The notes: a model not told the origin generated them from the letters alone. Shown: positions 8,968 to 18,313, counted from the stretch's first letter. The stretch: 56,892 nt of DNA from Planctomycetia bacterium (GCA_016200145.1 JACQFH010000130.1:1-56892); one strand, 5' to 3'. Translations and numbers: made by a program.

Positions 8968-10299
8968 ATGAGCGCAACATATGCGGGAGCGTTGGGATCG
9001 ACGTCAAATTCGCCGATCATCGACGAAGAGACAAATTGCATTAACCGTTCGTGGACGACTGGCCCGATCTGCGCGACGCGCGATCCGAACACGCTCGATA
9101 GGGCAGGCTACGTCTGGGATGCCTGGGAACTGGCCAAATCTCGATATGCTGCTGGCGCGATCATCGATCAGACGGAACGAGAGTTTTACGAACTGATTCG
9201 GGGGACGCTGCCGGGCGTCGTCGTCGCATTCGCCGCCATCATCAGCACGACCGTCATCGGTGGGCTGATTGGCCTTGCGATAGGAGGCAACTTCGTCGCC
9301 GGCGCGACCATCGGACTCGTTGTTGGGCTGGCGATCTTTCGGGGAGTCGGCCTGGGATTTCTACTGGTTTATCTCGCAGAGCACGTTGCTGACATCGGCC
9401 TGCAATTATGGACCGGCGCGAGGATTGCGTGGGATTCGCGCGGCGGCGGGGCCATCGACATTGCCGCGAAAGAAATGGCGAAGGCCATCGGCATCTTTTA
9501 CGCTGCCGTCATTCAGGGGTTCGTCATGTTCCTGACCGCGGCGATTGCCGAGGAATCGTTCGGGGCAGCCTTGAAAACGCTCAAGAATTCGAAATTCATT
9601 CAACAGTCGGCGAGCGTTGACGCGTGGATTGCAAAGAATCTGCCACGATTAAGCAAAAAGTACTCCAGTTCCACGAACGAGACCGTCGTCGCCGGCGAAG
9701 CGTCGCCGACAACCGAAGCGCCTTTGAAAGTGCAAATCGAATGGTGGTTTGATTACATGAATAAGCTGGAATTGCGGGCACCGCGCGATCGCGGAATGCT
9801 CTGGTCAAAGCTGGCGACGGGTGACGCGGCGCCCGCAATGGCGAGAAAATTGGCGCAGCAGCACAACCTCGAGTGCCTGGAAACGCTGTTGGACCGCACT
9901 GAATTCCAGGCAATCTATGATTCCCAGTTTACGAAAGCCGACAAAGAAGCAACATTCAAAATCTGGCAGAGTCTCTCTGCGAAGTACGCATCCAATCTCG
10001 AGGGGCGCGTCACGGTTTTCATTGATAAGGCCAAGTTCAACGCGGCCATCGCCAAGGCGGGGACCGGTGAAGCGATTCCTCCACTCAACCTTGCGGGTGA
10101 AGCCGGAGCGAAGATCGTCAACGAATTCTGGGCCAAGAAGCTTCCCTTCCTGTCCGGCGAATTTGACGTGATCACTGATATCATGATTCAGAACAACAAA
10201 GTGACGTCGGTCGTTGCGATTGACGTTGCCACCGACGAAGTCGTATTCGTGATGTCAGCGGATGTTGTTCGCGCCGCCGCGAAATCCGGCCCGCATTAA
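8968..10299 (+). CDS. Candidate T6SS effector: glycine-zipper membrane region plus CD38-like ADP-ribosyl cyclase domain
   Basis: This 443-residue protein has three parts. Residues 1-80 are soluble. Residues ~82-140 are hydrophobic with glycine-zipper spacing (IGGLIGLAIGG), and a further hydrophobic stretch lies at ~172-195. Residues ~270-430 resemble ADP-ribosyl cyclases: LWS (W279), LET (E305) and IWQSLSAKYA (W333) align in order and spacing with W125, E146 and W189 of CD38. The residue I align with the catalytic Glu226 is Lys391 (FWAKKLPFL), so activity is uncertain; E386 or E398 may substitute. A domain of this type would hydrolyse or cyclise NAD+. The position after PAAR and the M15 gene supports an effector role. 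The family match is my own alignment from memory. Confidence 0.55.
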   Translation: MSATYAGALGSTSNSPIIDEETNCINRSWTTGPICATRDPNTLDRAGYVWDAWELAKSRYAAGAIIDQTEREFYELIRGTLPGVVVAFAAIISTTVIGGLIGLAIGGNFVAGATIGLVVGLAIFRGVGLGFLLVYLAEHVADIGLQLWTGARIAWDSRGGGAIDIAAKEMAKAIGIFYAAVIQGFVMFLTAAIAEESFGAALKTLKNSKFIQQSASVDAWIAKNLPRLSKKYSSSTNETVVAGEASPTTEAPLKVQIEWWFDYMNKLELRAPRDRGMLWSKLATGDAAPAMARKLAQQHNLECLETLLDRTEFQAIYDSQFTKADKEATFKIWQSLSAKYASNLEGRVTVFIDKAKFNAAIAKAGTGEAIPPLNLAGEAGAKIVNEFWAKKLPFLSGEFDVITDIMIQNNKVTSVVAIDVATDEVVFVMSADVVRAAAKSGPH

Positions 10300-10347
10300 T
10301 CCGACCATGCCCCGCTGTGAGATGGACGTGCCGGCAGCTACGAGATC

Positions 10348-12345
10348 ATGAACCTCTTGCGCGGACTTGTCGCGGTCGTGGTGCGCCCAGGCGCGATCCG
10401 CCTTGCACACTATCGCCGCCTCGTGCCGCGGATCGGCGCGATGGAAGGGGCGCTGGCGGCGGAATCCGACGCGCAGCTCACCGAGCGCGCGCTGGCGCTG
10501 CGGTATCGTGCCCAGTGCCGCGAGCCTCTTGAAAAGCTCGTCGTCGAAACGTACGCGCTTGTTCGCGAGGCGGCGCGGCGGACGATCGGCTTACGGCACT
10601 ACGACGTGCAGATCCTGGGGGGGCTGGCTCTGTTCAACGGCGGAATCGCCGAGATGCAGACCGGCGAAGGCAAGACGCTCGTGGCGACGCTGCCCCTCGC
10701 GCTGCGGGCCCTGGGGCGCAAAGGGGCGCTTCTGGCGACGGCCAATGATTATCTCGCCGCCCGCGATGCCGAGTGGATGGGGCCGGTTTACCGGCAGTTA
10801 GGGCTCACGGTCGGCGTTGTTACGGCGGGCGTGCCGCGCGACAAACGCCGCGAGGCGTACGCCTGCGACATCACGTACGGCACGGCCCGCGAATTCGGGT
10901 TTGATTTTCTGCGCGACCGGCTGGCGCAGCGCGAATCGGGCGAGAGCCCGCTGGCCTGGCTGGGCGGGTGGACCCCCGCCGAATCGGACGCCGGCGGCGG
11001 TGATGCGGAGCAGTCGCTGGTGGGCTCTCGCCATTCGACGGCCAACACGGTGCAGCGGCCGCCGCATTTCATTCTCGTCGACGAGGCCGACAGCCTGCTC
11101 ATCGACGAGGCCCGGACGCCGCTGATTCTGAGCGGCGGAGCGCCCGAAACGGCGCCGGTCACCGCCGCCGGCTGCCGCTGGGGCGCGCTGATTGCCGATC
11201 AGTTCGTCGAACGCGAACATTTCGAGTTCAACGAAGAACGGTTGCGCCTGGCGCTGACTGCCGCCGGTCGCGACAAGCTGCGATCCATTCCCGCTCCGCG
11301 CGAGCTCGACGGGCTGAAGATGTTCGCGCTGTACGAGTTCGTCGAGCGGGCGATCCTGGTGACGCACAAATTTCACCGCGACCGGCAGTACGTCGTCCGC
11401 GACGGCGAAGTCGTGATCGTCGACGAGTTCACCGGGCGCATCAGCGAGGGGCGCCGCTGGCAGGCGGGGATCCACCAGGCGATCGAGGCCCGTGAAGGGG
11501 TCAAGATCACCCACGAGACGCAGGCCATGGCGCGCATTACCGTCCAGGACTTTTTCCTGCGATTTCCCCACTTGGCGGGTATGACCGGCACGGCCCTGCC
11601 GGCGGCGCGCGAGCTGAAACAGCTTTATCGCCTGCGCGTCGTTCCGATTCCGACGCACCGGCCGTCGCGGCGCGAGCGGCTTCCTGATCGCGTGTTCGAA
11701 TCCGCAGACGACAAATGGGGCGCCGTCGTGGCCGAGGCAGCGGCCCTGCAGGCCCGCGGACGACCGCTGCTGATCGGGACGCGGTCGATCGAGCTTTCGG
11801 AGCACCTGTCGCGCCTGCTGACGCGTGCCGGCGTCGAGCATGCCGTGCTCAACGCGCGCGACCCCGCCGGCGAGGCGGAAATCGTGGCCCACGCGGGGAC
11901 GATCGGCAAAGTGACCGTGGCGACCAATATGGCCGGGCGCGGCACCGACATCGAGCTCGGCGATGGCGTGGCCGAGTTGGGGGGCCTGTGCGTAATCGGC
12001 ACCGAAATGCACGATTCGGCGCGGATCGACCGGCAGCTCGCCGGACGCTGCGGCCGGCAGGGAGACCCCGGGTCGTTTCAGCAGTTCCTGTCGCTGGAAG
12101 ATGATCTCTTGCGGACAGCATTCGGCGAAGAATCCGCGGTCGCGCTGGCGGCACGGGAAGCGGCCGCGCTGCGGAGCGATCCCAAGGGCGCCGCGCCGCG
12201 GATCGCGAGGCATTTCGCCAAAGCGCAGCGCCTGGTCGAACGCCGCCAGCGCCGCGACCGCGTGCAATTGCAGCACTATGAAGCCCGCCGCCACCGCATG
12301 CACCGCGAAATGGGCCAGGACCCATATCTCGATTCGCCTGAGTGA
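10348..12345 (+). CDS. SecA-like translocase ATPase, shortened (SecA2-type)
   Basis: SecA drives proteins through the SecYEG channel. All motor motifs are present: MQTGEGKT (residues 103-110), LVDEADSLLIDEARTPLIL (about 243-261), GMTGTA, TNMAGRGTDIELG and GRCGRQGDPGS. At 665 residues it is well short of a housekeeping SecA (about 900). It lacks the C-terminal zinc-binding tail and has a reduced scaffold region, as in accessory SecA2 proteins. The housekeeping secA is presumably elsewhere. Its place between a T6SS effector and a POTRA protein is unusual. Whether it exports specific clients, such as the POTRA protein downstream, is inference. Confidence 0.85.
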   Translation: MNLLRGLVAVVVRPGAIRLAHYRRLVPRIGAMEGALAAESDAQLTERALALRYRAQCREPLEKLVVETYALVREAARRTIGLRHYDVQILGGLALFNGGIAEMQTGEGKTLVATLPLALRALGRKGALLATANDYLAARDAEWMGPVYRQLGLTVGVVTAGVPRDKRREAYACDITYGTAREFGFDFLRDRLAQRESGESPLAWLGGWTPAESDAGGGDAEQSLVGSRHSTANTVQRPPHFILVDEADSLLIDEARTPLILSGGAPETAPVTAAGCRWGALIADQFVEREHFEFNEERLRLALTAAGRDKLRSIPAPRELDGLKMFALYEFVERAILVTHKFHRDRQYVVRDGEVVIVDEFTGRISEGRRWQAGIHQAIEAREGVKITHETQAMARITVQDFFLRFPHLAGMTGTALPAARELKQLYRLRVVPIPTHRPSRRERLPDRVFESADDKWGAVVAEAAALQARGRPLLIGTRSIELSEHLSRLLTRAGVEHAVLNARDPAGEAEIVAHAGTIGKVTVATNMAGRGTDIELGDGVAELGGLCVIGTEMHDSARIDRQLAGRCGRQGDPGSFQQFLSLEDDLLRTAFGEESAVALAAREAAALRSDPKGAAPRIARHFAKAQRLVERRQRRDRVQLQHYEARRHRMHREMGQDPYLDSPE

Positions 12346-12664
12346 CCGCTGTAGCCGAAGTCGCCAGACTTCGGGACGTGCCATCGTGGCCGACGCTGCC
12401 CGCGTCGGCGAATTTCACAGTCCAGCGTGACGCGGCGAGATTCGCACTGATTCACCGCTCGCCACAAGCTTGCCGGCGAGCTCTGGGACGGCAAGCGCTC
12501 GCGTCGAGTTGCCGACGCTGGCAGCGTCGGCCACGGGCAAATTGGCCTTTCTCGGCGATCCCGGATTTGTTATTCCCCCGTGGCTCCTGTGATTTGGCTG
12601 CTGTTGACGCGGCAGTATTCGGCCAGATGTCGCCTGTTCGTCGATTGGTCGAGGAGCCAATCTT
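12346..12664. other. Repeat-rich intergenic region between the secA-like and POTRA genes
   Basis: No gene is supported in these 319 bases. Three hairpins are visible: 12351-12374 (arms CCGAAGT / ACTTCGG), 12389-12409 (GCCGACGC / GCGTCGGC) and 12511-12531 (GCCGACGCT / AGCGTCGGC). The first is a 24-bp element found again, identical, at 32811-32834. None is followed by a T-tract. Confidence 0.6.
12351..12374 (+). repeat. Dispersed 24-bp hairpin repeat, copy 1
   Basis: Begins GTAGCCGAAG and contains arms CCGAAGT / ACTTCGG around a 6-nt loop. It is identical over 24 bases to 32811-32834. Related GTAGC-type hairpins with other arms occur at 26183-26290. Confidence 0.8.
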
Positions 12665-15600
12665 ATGCGAGTGGTCAATATCGTTATCACCGTTGCGCTC
12701 GTCATCACGGCGTCGGGCCTTCCGCAAGACGTTCCGGCAGATGATGGCAACCCACCCGCGCCGCGTCTGCAGGATGATCAGTCGCTGCAGTTTTCCGGCG
12801 AACCTCTGGCGGCGATTCGGATCGAGGGGAACGACCAGGTTCCGAGTGAACGCATTCTGCAATGGATCGAGACGCAGGTCGGCGAGCCGCTGAGCCGCCA
12901 GCAGTTAAAATCCGACGTTCGCCGCTTGCTGGAGCAGCGGCTGTTCCTGGATATCGAACCGCGAATCGTCCGCAACGAACAGGGGCCGGTCCTCATCATT
13001 CGCGTCCGGGAACGGCCACTTGTGAAGCGAATTTCGTTTTCGGGCAATCGTGTGCTTACCGATCAGAACTTACTTGAGACGGCCGAAGACTCCGGATTGA
13101 AAGTCGGCGGCGGCTATGCTGTGAAAACGAATCGCGAAGCGGTAATTCAAATCGTCCAATACTATCAGTTCAGTGGATACCCCCACGCGACCGTCAAGCT
13201 CGAATCCGGTGGATCGCAAGAGGACCGCGAAGTCGCGTTCAGGATCGACGAGGGAGCGTTTGTTTCCGTCAACAAGATTGCCATTTCAGGTAACAAGGCG
13301 GTCGACGAAAACGTTCTGCGGACCCATTTGAGATCGTCCGAGTCGGGTCTCGGGGACGGCAATCCGTATCGTCGCGTTTGCATAAACATTAGTGTCGCGC
13401 AGCTCAAATTCTTCTATCACGACCTGGGGTTCTGCGATGCGCAGGTTGATTGTCGTGAGCGATTCACTGAGGATGGGACGCAAGTCGAATTAACGTTTGA
13501 AATTGACGAGGGAAAACCATTTGACGTGCGTTTCATCTCGATTGATGGAGAGTTGGCACTCGAAGAAGCAGAGCTGGAATTGGGAATGCGGCTTCGTGAG
13601 AATGCGCGCTATGAAAAGCGGCTGGTCAATCTTGATCTCGAGAAAATGCTGGCACAGTATGCCCTGGCTGGTCATGCCTTCGCCCAGATCGAGCCGCACG
13701 TGACCTGCGTCGAGGGTAAAAACCAATGCGATGTGAGGTTTTCAATTCGCGAAGGAAAAAAGATTCCGGCAGGCGCCCGGGACGAACCGCCGGGTGCGAA
13801 CCAGCCAACGACAGGACCTGTCACGGCAAATCGCACGGGCATTCTCAAGGGGAAGCAGCCCGCCGTTGAAATGGAGAGCTTGCGCTCTTTAGACGCGTTG
13901 ACGTTTGCAGGGGTCAAGTCATTCGACGAGCGCGAACTCCGCGCCGAATTGAAGAGGGACTACGAAATTGCCGTCGCGGGGCGGCCGGGAACCGAATTGC
14001 CTGAGTTTCTGGCGACGATTGAGCGGCAGATTCGAGAGGGATTCCGGCACGCGGGCTTTCCCGATGTCAAAGTACGTGCGGCTGTGCAGGCGGCGGCAAA
14101 GACGATCGAGGTGCGAGTCGACGAAGGACTGCGTTATAAGTGCGGCGATGTCGCGGTCGTCGGGGTGGCGCATGTCTCTCGCGAGGCGATTGTAAAAGCG
14201 GTCACCGAATTCAGCAGACGATTCCGCCTGCGATGGAAGTTGGGCGAATCGGCGCCGTTCGACGACGCTACGAAGTCGCAGCTACGCGAACGCATTGAAG
14301 TGGCCTTCGCCGAGAACGGCTATGACCGACCGCAATTCGACGTCGCCGTCAAGCGCGAGGGAAATCACACGGCGACTCTGGCAGTGAAAATCGGTTCAGA
14401 GGGCCCCCAATCCGTCGTGGGGAGAATTGAAATCGACGGACTGCAGCGAGACAGCCGGGAAGAATTCTTGAAATACCTTGAATTGCGCCCTGGAATGACC
14501 TGCGAGAACCGGTTTGTAAATCGGATCAAGGCAAGACTTCGAGACTCCGGAAGGTATCTGTCAAACCGGGTCGTCGTCGCCGAGCCCGAATTGCCTTTCA
14601 GAGATGTAAGTCGTGAAGTCTACAACGTACACATCACAGTGCGCGAATACACCGATGCGCCCTCCCTGGCGGATGACGTCTCTGCCGTCGAGCGTGCCCT
14701 GCTGAAACTCCGCGCCTGGCTCGACCGATGGTCGCAGGGAACGACCGAGAAAGACGTGGTGTTGACCTATTCGTACCGCTCGGAGGATTTCACGCGGCCG
14801 GGCGTACATTATTCCGGCCGCATGGTCATTTCGCCCCGGAACGGCCAGTCGCTGACGTGCGTGGCGACGGGGCGCGACGGCCGGCGGCTGATCGACCTGG
14901 CGGCCTTCTCGGACGAACGTCGGATCCTGATCGGCAATCTGCTGCGCGGTGCAACAGTCGAGTTTCCCAATTCAGGTGAAGATCAACTACGGTTTACGGT
15001 GGGAGGCGATGCAGCCAGTGAGAAAACACTCGAGCGAGGAGATGCCCAGAAATTCCGAATCAACCTCGGATGGAATTTGAGATCGCATCGCGACAAGCGA
15101 TCGCCTGCGGTCAAAGTCGTGACGGATTTTGCGCCGGTTTTTATGCTCTCGCTCGCCCATTCCGGCGAATCGCGAGGGACGATTCATGACGGGATTTGCG
15201 AATTCACGGACGAGAACCTGCACCTGAAATTCGAAGCCGACACAGGAAGGTTAATCGAGCTGCGGCGCGACGAGGTGGAATACGATGGCGTCGCGTTCGT
15301 GGTAACAACGTCGAAAGATGCGTTTCAACAGGAGGTTGCCCGACTGGAGGCGTCTTTCTCTCGCGCGTCCAGAGAATATGACCGGAATTCGCCCTGGAAA
15401 TCGCTGGCCGAGTTCGCGGTCGAGGAATGGCTCGACGGTATCGGCGGCGATGCCCGTCCCGGCGATCTTGAGTCGCTGCGGGTGCTGCGGAAACTGATCG
15501 AGCGCTGGTCGCCTCCGGCGCTCTCTGAGTTGCTGGCGGCGGCTGAAGGGCCTGTGCATGACCGCGATGACCCGTTCTGGATTCCGACGCACATTGTGGG

Positions 15601-16300
15601 GTTCGGCCTGGCGGACTGGCAGTCCGGAGATTCCCGGCTGCGGCGGAATCTGATTGGGCAACTCGCACTGCCGTTGCTGCAGGAATTTCTGCCTGCCAGA
15701 GGGTGGTGGCAGCTTGTCGGGCGCGATCTGGTGCTCATGTGGCCCGGTCAAAGCACGAATTTCAGCGTCAATCTGGCGGACGTTGCCGATTCTGCGGAAA
15801 TCGGGCCGCTCGGTGAATGCCTGCTGGCGACGCTGTCGCCGTACGTCGGCAAGGATGTCGGCGAATCGGCAGGATTGGCCGGCTTGCGGCGACTGTCGAC
15901 AGCGGCTTTTCGCCGTGACTACGAGCCGCTCCTGGCGCAGGATTCGTGGCTCGGGCGTTGGTTTGTCTCGCTGGCCGAGGCTGTGCGGTCACTCGACGAG
16001 TCTGAGATTCGCGCGCTGTGCCGCCTGTTGCCCGCCACGGCACCTCGCGAGCAAATTGCCACAGCCCTGCTGGAGCTGAAGGCCGATCCCCGCACGCCGA
16101 TCGTGCGGGCCTTGTCGGCAGCGCTCGACAGGTTGTGGCTCGACGTCTTGCGCACGGAGCTTTCGGCGACACTGCGAGGACTTGCCGTGCGAGCAATTGC
16201 CAGTCGCCTGCCTCCCGGGTTCTTCGACGACGACAAGGCGGACGTCGTGCCGGTTGCCGGTGAGCTCTACTTGCCGGCTGCCGGCGAGCTCGATCCGTAA
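12665..16300 (+). CDS. Secreted multi-POTRA protein (BamA/Omp85-like N-terminus, no recognisable barrel)
   Basis: A signal peptide (MRVVNIVITVALVITASG) is followed by seven POTRA-like repeats in two blocks. Four lie at about residues 42-363 (strand motifs IRIEGND, ISFSGNR, IAISGNK, ISIDGE) and three at about 403-665 (LTFAGVK, VAVVGVA, IEIDGLQ). A Pro/Gly-rich linker separates the blocks. POTRA domains handle unfolded outer-membrane substrates. The last ~545 residues look mixed alpha/beta and helical, with no alternating barrel strands or C-terminal aromatic signature as in BamA/TamA. The protein should lie in the periplasm. It follows the SecA-like gene and precedes tssA; whether it serves outer-membrane assembly or the T6SS is unknown. 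Confidence 0.75.
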   Translation: MRVVNIVITVALVITASGLPQDVPADDGNPPAPRLQDDQSLQFSGEPLAAIRIEGNDQVPSERILQWIETQVGEPLSRQQLKSDVRRLLEQRLFLDIEPRIVRNEQGPVLIIRVRERPLVKRISFSGNRVLTDQNLLETAEDSGLKVGGGYAVKTNREAVIQIVQYYQFSGYPHATVKLESGGSQEDREVAFRIDEGAFVSVNKIAISGNKAVDENVLRTHLRSSESGLGDGNPYRRVCINISVAQLKFFYHDLGFCDAQVDCRERFTEDGTQVELTFEIDEGKPFDVRFISIDGELALEEAELELGMRLRENARYEKRLVNLDLEKMLAQYALAGHAFAQIEPHVTCVEGKNQCDVRFSIREGKKIPAGARDEPPGANQPTTGPVTANRTGILKGKQPAVEMESLRSLDALTFAGVKSFDERELRAELKRDYEIAVAGRPGTELPEFLATIERQIREGFRHAGFPDVKVRAAVQAAAKTIEVRVDEGLRYKCGDVAVVGVAHVSREAIVKAVTEFSRRFRLRWKLGESAPFDDATKSQLRERIEVAFAENGYDRPQFDVAVKREGNHTATLAVKIGSEGPQSVVGRIEIDGLQRDSREEFLKYLELRPGMTCENRFVNRIKARLRDSGRYLSNRVVVAEPELPFRDVSREVYNVHITVREYTDAPSLADDVSAVERALLKLRAWLDRWSQGTTEKDVVLTYSYRSEDFTRPGVHYSGRMVISPRNGQSLTCVATGRDGRRLIDLAAFSDERRILIGNLLRGATVEFPNSGEDQLRFTVGGDAASEKTLERGDAQKFRINLGWNLRSHRDKRSPAVKVVTDFAPVFMLSLAHSGESRGTIHDGICEFTDENLHLKFEADTGRLIELRRDEVEYDGVAFVVTTSKDAFQQEVARLEASFSRASREYDRNSPWKSLAEFAVEEWLDGIGGDARPGDLESLRVLRKLIERWSPPALSELLAAAEGPVHDRDDPFWIPTHIVGFGLADWQSGDSRLRRNLIGQLALPLLQEFLPARGWWQLVGRDLVLMWPGQSTNFSVNLADVADSAEIGPLGECLLATLSPYVGKDVGESAGLAGLRRLSTAAFRRDYEPLLAQDSWLGRWFVSLAEAVRSLDESEIRALCRLLPATAPREQIATALLELKADPRTPIVRALSAALDRLWLDVLRTELSATLRGLAVRAIASRLPPGFFDDDKADVVPVAGELYLPAAGELDP

Positions 16301-16337
16301 CCAGCCTGGAAAGCAGGCCTGCGTGCGCGGACGGTGA

Positions 16338-16367
16338 TTGGACAATTGCACAGGTCACCGGTATTAT
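16338..16367 (+). promoter_or_regulatory. Possible sigma-70-like promoter upstream of tssA
   Basis: TTGGAC (16338-16343) and TATTAT (16362-16367) are 18 bases apart in the 235-bp gap before tssA. The match is moderate, but it is the only plausible pair seen between the POTRA gene and the sheath/baseplate genes. Confidence 0.3.
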
Positions 16368-16535
16368 CGGGCGAGTGTCACGTCGAGGAGTTTTAGGCAA
16401 GCGACCGCGTGCGCCAGGGACGGTGTCACGTGCCTGGCGAGCCGTCACGAAGACCCATCCATGAACCTGCCTGCCCTGCGACGGGTCGAACACGGACGTT
16501 TCCCGGCCGGCAGTACCGCGCGATACTGAACTGAA

Positions 16536-17681
16536 ATGCCGACGCCCCCTGTTCTCGATTTTGACGCTCTGCTGGCGCCGATTTCGGACGATCAACCGAC
16601 CGGCGTCAATCTGAAGACCGACCCGAAATCGGGCGAGCTGTATCACAAGATCAAGCGCGAGGCTGACTTATCGCGCACCTCGGAACGCCTGCTGCGGGTC
16701 GCCGAGCGCAACGAAGACGGGTCGGTCAAAGACAAGATCGACCCGCCGGTCTGGCCGTCGGTCGTCGAACAGTCGATCCGCGTGCTCACCGAAACGTCGA
16801 AAGACCTGTGGATCACGGCGTGGCTGATCGAGGGGTTGGCGCGGCAGGACGGGTTTGCCGGCCTGCGCGACGGATTTCGGCTCGTGCGGGAACTGTCGGA
16901 ACGCTACTGGGAGGGCCTGCACCCGCCGCTCGATGAAGACGACGTGGCTGAAGGGGAGTACACTGCGACGATTCAGCTTTCGCGTCTGGTGGGGGGCGAG
17001 ACGGAAGGGACGCTGGTCGGGCCGATCCTGCAGATTCCGATCGTCAGCAGCAGCAAGCACGGTGAATATTCGAGTGCCGACTATCTGCTGGCGGAAGACC
17101 TGGAACAAATGACCGACCCGGTGGCACGACAGAACCGGATCGACGCCGGCGCCGTGACCCTCGCCCAGTTCGAGCCCGCTGCCGACGAGACGCCGGCCGA
17201 GTTCTATCAAAACCTGCTCGAAGACGTTTCGGAGTGCATTGATGAGTACCGCAAGATGGGCGACCTGCTGGTCGAGAAATGCGTCGATGCCGACGGCAAC
17301 CAGTTGGCTCCCACGGTTTCGCAGACAGAACGCCTGCTCGACGAGTGCCGGGAACGGATCAAATACGTCTCGCGGAACGTGCTGGCGACCGACGAGGAAG
17401 GGGCAGGCGAAGACGCGGCGGCCTGCGGCGCCGGCGCGGCGTCAGGAACCGTGGGGAATCGTGAAGCGGCATTTCGCGAGCTGCTGAAAATCGCCGACTT
17501 TTTCAGCCGGACGGAACCGCATTCGCCGGTCTCGTATGCGCTCAGGCAAGTGGTGTCGTGGGGGCGGATGTCGCTGCCCGAATTGCTCGCCGAGTTGATC
17601 GAAGAACCGGGCGTGCGCGACACGCTGTTCAAACGGACGGGCATTCCGCGGCCCGAATCGAACGAGCCGGCGAGCTCATAG
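16536..17681 (+). CDS. tssA: T6SS cap/assembly protein TssA (ImpA family)
   Basis: TssA coordinates baseplate assembly and sheath growth. The 381-residue protein begins with the ImpA N-terminal domain: LLAPISDDQPTGVNL, then WPSVVEQSIRVLTETSKDLW and the WEGLHPPLDEDD motif near residues 125-137. The C-terminal third is helical and ends with a region typical of short TssA forms (EPHSPVSYALRQVVSWGRMSLPELL, cited here in parts: EPHSPVSYALRQVV and WGRMSLPELL). It opens a run of same-strand T6SS genes extending to tssG. Confidence 0.93.
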   Translation: MPTPPVLDFDALLAPISDDQPTGVNLKTDPKSGELYHKIKREADLSRTSERLLRVAERNEDGSVKDKIDPPVWPSVVEQSIRVLTETSKDLWITAWLIEGLARQDGFAGLRDGFRLVRELSERYWEGLHPPLDEDDVAEGEYTATIQLSRLVGGETEGTLVGPILQIPIVSSSKHGEYSSADYLLAEDLEQMTDPVARQNRIDAGAVTLAQFEPAADETPAEFYQNLLEDVSECIDEYRKMGDLLVEKCVDADGNQLAPTVSQTERLLDECRERIKYVSRNVLATDEEGAGEDAAACGAGAASGTVGNREAAFRELLKIADFFSRTEPHSPVSYALRQVVSWGRMSLPELLAELIEEPGVRDTLFKRTGIPRPESNEPASS

Positions 17682-17786
17682 GCGAAAGGGTGGATTGTCG
17701 CGGCGGGCGATGGTAGATTGTCGGGTAATCAACTTCTGGAAGGCGCGGGTCTCGCGCGATTCCTGGTTCTTCAAGGGAGCTGACAC

Positions 17787-18311
17787 ATGGGTTCCGAAAG
17801 TGTGCATCAGAAGCTCACTCGCGTCCGTAAGCCGCGAGTCCACATCACTTACGAAGTCGAAACCGAAGGGGCCGAAGAGGTCAAGGATCTGCCGTTCGTG
17901 GTGGGCGTCATGGGAGATTTTTCGGGCGACCCGACTTCGAAGCTGCAGCCCCTGAAGGACCGCAAATTCGTCGGCATCGACCGCGACAACTTCAACGAAG
18001 TCATGCAGCGCTCGACGCCGGGACTGAACTTCCGGGTCGAAAACACCATGACGGGGGACGGCAGCGAACTGCCCGTGCAGCTCAAGTTCAACTCGATGGA
18101 GGACTTCGAGCCGGCCAAGGTGGCGCAACAGATCGAGCCGCTCAAGAAGCTGCTCGAAACCAGAGACAAGCTGCGCGACCTGCTCACCAAAGTCGATCAC
18201 AGCGACAAGCTCGAAAACATTCTCGAGCAGGTTCTGCACAATACCGACGACCTCGCGAAGCTGGCGTCCGAGCTGGGCATCAAGACCGACGGCAACAAGG
18301 AGGATAAATAA
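17787..18311 (+). CDS. tssB: T6SS sheath small subunit TssB (VipA)
   Basis: TssB pairs with TssC to build the contractile sheath. The 174-residue protein has the family landmarks [13 protein letters not shown]-like (here [13 protein letters not shown]), [26 protein letters not shown] and [13 protein letters not shown]. The C-terminus (about 120-174) is helical, as in the TssB-TssC interface. Only two bases separate its stop from the tssC ATG. An AGGAGG ribosome binding site inside the tssB tail serves tssC, so the two are translated together. Confidence 0.96.
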   Translation: MGSESVHQKLTRVRKPRVHITYEVETEGAEEVKDLPFVVGVMGDFSGDPTSKLQPLKDRKFVGIDRDNFNEVMQRSTPGLNFRVENTMTGDGSELPVQLKFNSMEDFEPAKVAQQIEPLKKLLETRDKLRDLLTKVDHSDKLENILEQVLHNTDDLAKLASELGIKTDGNKEDK

Positions 18312-18313
18312 CC

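Noticed and set aside
12351-12374. Hairpin after the secA-like gene as an intrinsic terminator
   Set aside because: No T-tract follows, and an identical copy lies between divergent genes at 32811, where no terminator is expected.
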